This document shows positions 15,247-18,987 of a stretch of DNA of 18,987 nt, one piece after another (position 1 is the first letter of the stretch; every line of letters begins with the position of its first letter). The DNA comes from RGIG4576 sp964536025 (GTDB lineage Bacteria; Bacteroidota; Bacteroidia; Bacteroidales; Muribaculaceae). The notes below the pieces were generated by a model, which ran no database searches, had not been told where the DNA came from, and saw only the letters and a program-made list of their open reading frames with translations. Both the position numbers and the translations under genes were made by a program. The DNA lies in assembly GCA_964536025.1 (NCBI GenBank), contig CAZHXA010000036.1, positions 1-18,987 of the forward strand, in the 5' to 3' direction.

Positions 15247-15645
15247 TTAATAAACGTAACACAATACTTCGCCACCAATTTGTTGAGCCTTAGCTTCTTT
15301 ATTGGTCATCACTCCCTTAGAGGTAGAGATGATGGCGATTCCTAAACCATTCAACACTCTCGGCATATCTTTATAGCCTGTGTATTGACGCAAACCCGGA
15401 CGTGAAACGCGAGTCAAGCTCTTAATTGCGTTCACTTTATCCACGGGATCATACTTCAACGCAATTTTGATTGCGCCTGAAGGCGTACCATCTTCTACAA
15501 ACTTGTAATTCAAGATGTAGCCTTTTTCGAAAAGGATTTTTGTAATTTCCTTTTTCATTTTAGAGGAAGGGATTTCAACGACTCTGTGTTGAGCCTTGAT
15601 CGCATTCCTCAATCTTGTTAGATAATCTGCTATTGGATCAGTCAT
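15247..15645 (-). CDS. rpsH: 30S ribosomal protein S8
   Basis: S8 binds the central domain of 16S rRNA early in assembly; in E. coli it also represses the spc operon. The 132 residues (E. coli 130) begin MTDPIADYLTRLRNAIKAQH, the typical S8 start. The centre carries GYILNYKFVEDGTPSGAIKI (about 46-65), and the C-terminal RNA-binding signature ISTSKGVMTNKEAKAQQIGG is followed by EVLCYVY. The 80-base gap before it contains a hairpin at 15661-15684. It precedes rplF by 14 bases. Confidence 0.97.
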   Translation of the reverse strand: MTDPIADYLTRLRNAIKAQHRVVEIPSSKMKKEITKILFEKGYILNYKFVEDGTPSGAIKIALKYDPVDKVNAIKSLTRVSRPGLRQYTGYKDMPRVLNGLGIAIISTSKGVMTNKEAKAQQIGGEVLCYVY

Positions 15646-15660
15646 AAAAAAATTGTTTAA

Positions 15661-15684
15661 ATTGATTCGGAAATTCCGAACAAT
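15661..15684 (-). promoter_or_regulatory. Hairpin in the rpsN-rpsH spacer
   Basis: ATTG and TTCGG (15661-15664, 15666-15670) pair with CCGAA and CAAT (15676-15680, 15681-15684) around loop AAATT, leaving one bulged A at 15665: nine base pairs. It lies 16 bases before the rpsH start with no U-tract, so a role in rpsH translation or mRNA processing is more likely than termination. Confidence 0.45.
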
Positions 15685-15725
15685 ATTTAATACTCTCTTT
15701 TAGCTTAATAATATTCTCTAATAGT

Positions 15726-15995
15726 TTACCAGCTCGCTTTCTTTACACCTGGAATCAAACCGGCTGATGCCATTTCACGGAATTGAATACGAGAAATTCC
15801 GAATTGACGCATATATCCTTTTGGACGACCGGTGATTTTGCAACGGTTATGCAAACGCACTGCTGAAGCATTTTTGGGAAGTGCTTGCAAGCCTTCATAG
15901 TCTCCGGCTGCCTTAAGAGCTGCTTTTTTTGCGGCATATTTTGCAACAAGCTTAGCTCTTTTCACTTCACGAGCTTTCATCGATTCTTTTGCCAT
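15726..15995 (-). CDS. rpsN: 30S ribosomal protein S14, zinc-independent form
   Basis: S14 is a late-assembling protein of the 30S head. The 89 residues are intermediate between the long E. coli form (101) and the short zinc form (about 61). It begins MAKESMKAREVKRAKLVAKY and ends with the universal block LHNRCKITGRPKGYMRQFGI, SRIQFREMASAGLIPGVKKASW. Only one cysteine is present where the zinc form has two CxxC pairs, so no metal site is expected. It lies 11 bases after rplE and 80 before rpsH. Confidence 0.97.
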   Translation of the reverse strand: MAKESMKAREVKRAKLVAKYAAKKAALKAAGDYEGLQALPKNASAVRLHNRCKITGRPKGYMRQFGISRIQFREMASAGLIPGVKKASW

Positions 15996-16006
15996 AATTC
16001 AGTTAT

Positions 16007-16549
16007 TTATTTAGCATTTGTAAATGGTAAACCAAATTCCTTCATCAATTCATATCCTTCTTCATCAGTCTTAGCTGAAGTCACAAAAGTGATGTTCATA
16101 CCAGTCATTTTGTTTACAGAATCGATATTGATTTCAGGGAAAATAATTTGTTCGGTGATACCTACTGTGTAATTACCACGACCGTCGAATTTTCCAGGTA
16201 TACCTTTGAAGTCACGGATACGAGGTAATGCAATGCGGATAAAACGTTCCATGAATTCATACATACGTTCACCACGCAATGTTACACGAGCACCGATAGG
16301 CATTTTTTTACGCACTTTGAAGTTAGAAATATCTTTTCTAGACAAAGTAGCTACTGCCTTTTGTCCTGTGATAGCAGTCAATTCATTGATAGCAGTTTCG
16401 ATAATTTTCTTATCTTGAGTTGCATCACCCAAACCTTCGTTAAGAACGATTTTTTCGAGTTTTGGAGCTTGCATCACAGTACTATAGTTAAATTTCTTCA
16501 TGAGAGCAGGTAAAATTCTCTCTTTATATTCATTCTTTAAAGTAGCCAT
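16007..16549 (-). CDS. rplE: 50S ribosomal protein L5
   Basis: L5 binds 5S rRNA in the central protuberance and touches P-site tRNA and S13. The 180 residues (E. coli 179) begin MATLKNEYKERILPALMKKF and show APKLEKIVLNEGLGDATQDK (about 28-47), GQKAVATLSRKDISNFKVRK, PIGARVTLRGERMYEFMERF and the closing EEGYELMKEFGLPF. Its ATG overlaps the TAA of rplX by one base (TAATG), which suggests translational coupling. It lies 11 bases before rpsN. Confidence 0.97.
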   Translation of the reverse strand: MATLKNEYKERILPALMKKFNYSTVMQAPKLEKIVLNEGLGDATQDKKIIETAINELTAITGQKAVATLSRKDISNFKVRKKMPIGARVTLRGERMYEFMERFIRIALPRIRDFKGIPGKFDGRGNYTVGITEQIIFPEINIDSVNKMTGMNITFVTSAKTDEEGYELMKEFGLPFTNAK

Positions 16550-16869
16550 TATTTAATCTCCTCTCCTGATTTCTTTGAATAACGTACTTTAGCTCCTGCT
16601 TCATTAACTCGATAACCTACACGAGTTGGTTTTCCGCTTTTCGGGTCAACCAAATTCAAGTTTGAAACGTTGATTGGAGCTTCCATTTTCACAATGCCTC
16701 CTTGTGGATGCTTAGCACTAGGCTTGGTACTCTTTGATACCATATTGACACCTTCTACTACAGCCTTATTCTTTTCAATAATAACGCTAAGAACACGTCC
16801 GGTTTTACCCTTATCGTCGCCTGCATTTACGTAAACTGTGTCACCCTTTTTGATATGTAATTTAGCCAT
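16549..16869 (-). CDS. rplX: 50S ribosomal protein L24
   Basis: L24 is an assembly initiator of the large subunit near the tunnel exit. The 106 residues (E. coli 104) carry the KOW motif at the N-terminus (KKGDTVYVNAGDDKGKTGRV, about 7-26). NMVSKSTKPSAKHPQGGIVK (about 42-61) and PINVSNLNLVDPKSGKPTRV follow, typical of bacterial L24. It ends KKSGEEIK. The stop overlaps the start of rplE by one base, and the gap to rplN is 25 bases. Confidence 0.97.
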   Translation of the reverse strand: MAKLHIKKGDTVYVNAGDDKGKTGRVLSVIIEKNKAVVEGVNMVSKSTKPSAKHPQGGIVKMEAPINVSNLNLVDPKSGKPTRVGYRVNEAGAKVRYSKKSGEEIK

Positions 16870-16894
16870 TACTGTTTCTAGTTTATTTTATCAA

Positions 16895-17260
16895 TTAGAG
16901 TACTTCAGGTGCTAATGAAACGATTTTCATGTTTGTAGCACGCAATTCACGAGCAACAGGTCCGAAAATACGAGTTCCACGAAGTTCACCTGCATTATTC
17001 AACAACACACATGCGTTATCGTCGAAACGAATGTAAGAACCGTCTGCACGACGAATTTCTTTTTTAGTTCTTACGATAACTGCTTTAGATACAGTACCTT
17101 TTTTTACATCTGATGAAGGGATTGCATGTTTTACTGTTACTACAATCACATCACCTACCGATGCATATCTGCGGCCTGTACCCCCTAAAACGCGGATACA
17201 TAGTACCTCCTTAGCACCACTATTATCTGCAACTGTCAATCGGCTTTCAGTCTGTATCAT
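16895..17260 (-). CDS. rplN: 50S ribosomal protein L14
   Basis: L14 lies at the subunit interface, makes an intersubunit bridge and is the docking site of the silencing factor RsfS in other bacteria. The 121 residues match the family (122). It starts MIQTESRLTVADNSGAKEVL and continues with GGTGRRYASVGDVIVVTVKH. The L14 signature KKGTVSKAVIVRTKKEIRR and the C-terminal GTRIFGPVARELRATNMKIV are both present. It begins a single base after rpsQ, so the two are probably coupled. Confidence 0.97.
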   Translation of the reverse strand: MIQTESRLTVADNSGAKEVLCIRVLGGTGRRYASVGDVIVVTVKHAIPSSDVKKGTVSKAVIVRTKKEIRRADGSYIRFDDNACVLLNNAGELRGTRIFGPVARELRATNMKIVSLAPEVL

Positions 17261-17261
17261 A

Positions 17262-17519
17262 TTACTTCACTTTTTCGATTATTTCTACCAATCTCCATCT
17301 CTTAGTCTTGCTCAAAGGACGAGTTTCCATCAAACGAACCTTGTCGCCTACGCTACATTCGTTCTTTTCATCATGAGCGTGGTATTTTTTTGTCTTGTTG
17401 ACAAATTTACCATAAATTGGGTGTTTCTCCTTCCACTTGATAGTAACAGTGATAGTCTTGTCACCCTTGTTGCTAGAAACAACCCCAATTCTTTCTTTTC
17501 TTAAATTTCTAGTTTCCAT
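17262..17519 (-). CDS. rpsQ: 30S ribosomal protein S17
   Basis: S17 is an OB-fold primary binder of the 16S 5' domain. The 85 residues match E. coli (84). It begins METRNLRKERIGVVSSNKGD, then KTITVTIKWKEKHPIYGKFV, and holds the S17 signature KKYHAHDEKNECSVGDKVRL followed by METRPLSKTKRWRLVEII. It lies between rpmC (14 bases) and rplN (1 base), the conserved S10-operon order. Confidence 0.97.
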   Translation of the reverse strand: METRNLRKERIGVVSSNKGDKTITVTIKWKEKHPIYGKFVNKTKKYHAHDEKNECSVGDKVRLMETRPLSKTKRWRLVEIIEKVK

Positions 17520-17533
17520 TTAATTATTTGGGA

Positions 17534-17731
17534 TTATTTTGATGATAATTCACGAGCTCTAATCTCGGTCTTCATACGTGCAATCTCTTTTCTATCTTTA
17601 GTAATCTTTGAAGGATTATCCAAAGGAGAGATTGCGTGGTTGATTTTAGTTTGTAAATAAGCTTTTTCAGCCACTTCCAATCTTTCTTTAAGCTCTTTAT
17701 CGCTTAATTCTTTAATTTCTGCCTTTTTCAT
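17534..17731 (-). CDS. rpmC: 50S ribosomal protein L29
   Basis: A small two-helix protein next to L23 at the tunnel exit, part of the docking platform for SRP and trigger factor. The 65 residues (E. coli 63) begin MKKAEIKELSDKELKERLEV. NHAISPLDNPSKITKDRKEI (about 31-50) and ARMKTEIRARELSSK follow, with the typical helix-turn-helix distribution of charged residues. It lies 11 bases after rplP. Confidence 0.96.
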   Translation of the reverse strand: MKKAEIKELSDKELKERLEVAEKAYLQTKINHAISPLDNPSKITKDRKEIARMKTEIRARELSSK

Positions 17732-17742
17732 ATCCTAAAGTA

Positions 17743-18174
17743 TTATACGTTTTGAGATTCGTCATAGTCACGACGCACGATAAACTTAGTAGCGACAGGG
17801 AGCTTTTGAGCAGCTAAACGCAATGCTTCTTTAGCTATATCGTAGCTCACTCCTTCTACTTCTATTAACACTCTTCCCGGAGTTACTGGTGCAACGAATC
17901 CTTCTGGAGCACCTTTACCTTTACCCATGCGGACGTCAGCCGGCTTACGAGTTATAGGTTTATCAGGGAATATTCTAATCCAAATTTGACCTTGACGTTG
18001 CATGTAACGGGTTACAGCCACACGAGCAGCCTCGATTTGGCGACCTGTAATCCACTTGGTCTCAAGAGTCTTTATACCAAAAGAGCCAAATGCAAGAGTA
18101 GTACCGCGATGAGCGAAACCTTTCTGTGTACCATGTTGTACTCTTCTGAACTTAGTTTTCTTTGGTTGTAACAT
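17743..18174 (-). CDS. rplP: 50S ribosomal protein L16
   Basis: L16 is a late-assembly protein that contacts A- and P-site tRNA elbows near the peptidyl transferase centre. The 143 residues (E. coli 136) start MLQPKKTKFRRVQHGTQKGF. ARVAVTRYMQRQGQIWIRIF (about 50-69), PDKPITRKPADVRMGKGKGA (70-89) and PEGFVAPVTPGRVLIEVEGV follow. Arg82 lies in the loop where the conserved arginine is hydroxylated in E. coli. It lies 21 bases after rpsC and 11 before rpmC. Confidence 0.97.
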   Translation of the reverse strand: MLQPKKTKFRRVQHGTQKGFAHRGTTLAFGSFGIKTLETKWITGRQIEAARVAVTRYMQRQGQIWIRIFPDKPITRKPADVRMGKGKGAPEGFVAPVTPGRVLIEVEGVSYDIAKEALRLAAQKLPVATKFIVRRDYDESQNV

Positions 18175-18195
18175 TGTTCTGTAATTTCAAGTCGA

Positions 18196-18927
18196 TTAAC
18201 GATTGTTCTTTTGCTTTCTGAAGCCTCCTCTACGAGGTGCTCCGTTATTATTACCACGACCTTCTTTAGCGTTATTGCTGAATGAAGGAGCTAAATCACG
18301 TTTACCGTAAACTTCGCCCTTACAAATCCAAACCTTAACACCGATTAGTCCCACTTTTGTTAAAGCTTCTACTAAAGCATAGTCGATGTCGGCACGAAGA
18401 GTATGAAGTGGAGTACGTCCTTCCTTGAACATTTCAGAGCGAGCCATTTCAGCTCCGTTCAAGCGTCCGCTCACTTGCACTTTAATACCTTCTGCACCCA
18501 TGCGCATTGTTGATGCAATAGCCATCTTCACTGCACGACGGTAAGCAATCTTACCTTCAATTTGACGCGCGATGTTACTAGCCACGATTACTGCGTCAAG
18601 TTCAGGACGTTTTACTTCATAAATATTGATTTGAACATCCTTATCGGTGATTTGCTTCAATTCTTCCTTCAACTTATCAACTTCTTGACCGCCCTTACCA
18701 ATGATAAGACCCGGACGAGATGTACACACTGTTATGGTGACAAGTTTAAGAGTTCTTTCAATTACTATACGTGATACACTAGCTTTCGCCAATCTCGCAT
18801 TAAGATACTTGCGGATTTTGCTGTCTTCTAGCAAAGTATCGCCGTAATTATCTCCACCATACCAGTTAGAATCCCAACCTCTGATGACACCTAGACGATT
18901 ACTTATCGGATTTACTTTTTGTCCCAT
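18196..18927 (-). CDS. rpsC: 30S ribosomal protein S3
   Basis: S3 lines the mRNA entry channel of the 30S and takes part in the ribosome's helicase activity. The 243 residues (E. coli 233) begin MGQKVNPISNRLGVIRGWDS. The type II KH domain at about 38-106 has GLIIGKGGQEVDKLKEEL with the GxxG loop at 77-80. The C-terminal domain holds YRRAVKMAIASTMRMGAEGI, with basic residues 130, 131 and 134 matching the entry-site residues of E. coli, and GEVYGKRDLAP. A tail of about 25 residues rich in Gly, Asn and Arg follows and is probably disordered. It lies 14 bases after rplV. Confidence 0.97.
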   Translation of the reverse strand: MGQKVNPISNRLGVIRGWDSNWYGGDNYGDTLLEDSKIRKYLNARLAKASVSRIVIERTLKLVTITVCTSRPGLIIGKGGQEVDKLKEELKQITDKDVQINIYEVKRPELDAVIVASNIARQIEGKIAYRRAVKMAIASTMRMGAEGIKVQVSGRLNGAEMARSEMFKEGRTPLHTLRADIDYALVEALTKVGLIGVKVWICKGEVYGKRDLAPSFSNNAKEGRGNNNGAPRRGGFRKQKNNR

Positions 18928-18941
18928 ATCTTATGCTTAAT

Positions 18942-18987
18942 TTATGCGTTAGTAGTTTCTTTTGTACCCACGAACAATGTTACATGG
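18942..18987 (-). CDS. rplV: 50S ribosomal protein L22, C-terminal end only
   Basis: The gene runs off the right edge. The visible codons read HVTLFVGTKETTNA and then TAA. The histidine followed by a hydrophobic strand matches the L22 ending (RTSHIT plus strand in other bacteria), and rplV upstream of rpsC is the conserved order. L22 has a long loop lining the exit tunnel, which is outside the window. Confidence 0.8.
   Translation of the reverse strand, partial: HVTLFVGTKETTNA

Noticed and set aside
15233..15262. Ten extra codons at the start of L6
   Set aside because: They would overlap rpsH and add a non-conserved MLRLLIGGID; ATG 15232 has a Shine-Dalgarno sequence and the conserved MSRIGKLP.

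Overview
The window looks like chromosomal DNA from an AT-rich member of the Bacteroidota, most likely order Bacteroidales. The evidence is a large surface-type lipoprotein with an acidic stretch after the lipobox, a TAnnTTTG-type -7 promoter element (TAACTTTG, TATATTTG), a general lack of Shine-Dalgarno sequences, a C-terminal secretion-tail-like domain of the type IX system, zinc-independent L36 and S14, and a ribosomal operon running secY-map-infA-rpmJ-rpsM without adk. A Muribaculaceae-like family is a guess from the style of the first lipoprotein, not something the sequence proves.

The left 7.1 kb is a set of short, separately terminated units. Positions 6-3203 (+) encode a 1065-residue coiled-coil, beta-rich lipoprotein of unknown function. 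A 413-base spacer follows, with two terminator hairpins and some unexplained inverted repeats. Next come two minus-strand genes, probably co-transcribed: a very small membrane protein (GTG start proposed at 4408) and an OmpH/Skp-like lipoprotein. Divergent to them is pepD (4568-6025, +), an M20 dipeptidase with its own terminator. Positions 6223-7134 (+) hold an exported protein gene cut by one in-frame TAG; the frame continues past it into a secretion-tail domain.

A 474-base spacer (7135-7608) separates this from the operon. It contains a terminator for each side, and between them about 300 bases rich in inverted repeats with no credible gene.

The remaining 11.4 kb is one minus-strand operon (late S10, spc and alpha). 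Read in the direction of transcription it is rplV (partial), rpsC, rplP, rpmC, rpsQ, rplN, rplX, rplE, rpsN, rpsH, rplF, rplR, rpsE, rpmD, rplO, secY, map, infA, rpmJ, rpsM, rpsK, rpsD, rpoA, rplQ, then a strong terminator at 7550-7584. Two genes too short to have been called by length alone, rpmD and rpmJ, are read directly from the sequence. Most gaps are 1-25 bases. The exceptions are 39 bases before rpsM, 80 before rpsH and 130 before rpsD; the latter two contain possible RNA hairpins. The operon joins ribosome assembly, translation initiation (IF-1), nascent-chain processing (Map), membrane export (SecY) and transcription (RpoA).

I did not find a convincing new biological system. The items most worth checking are the in-frame amber codon, the alternative hairpins before rpsD, the structured island between the two terminators, and the tiny membrane protein gene.
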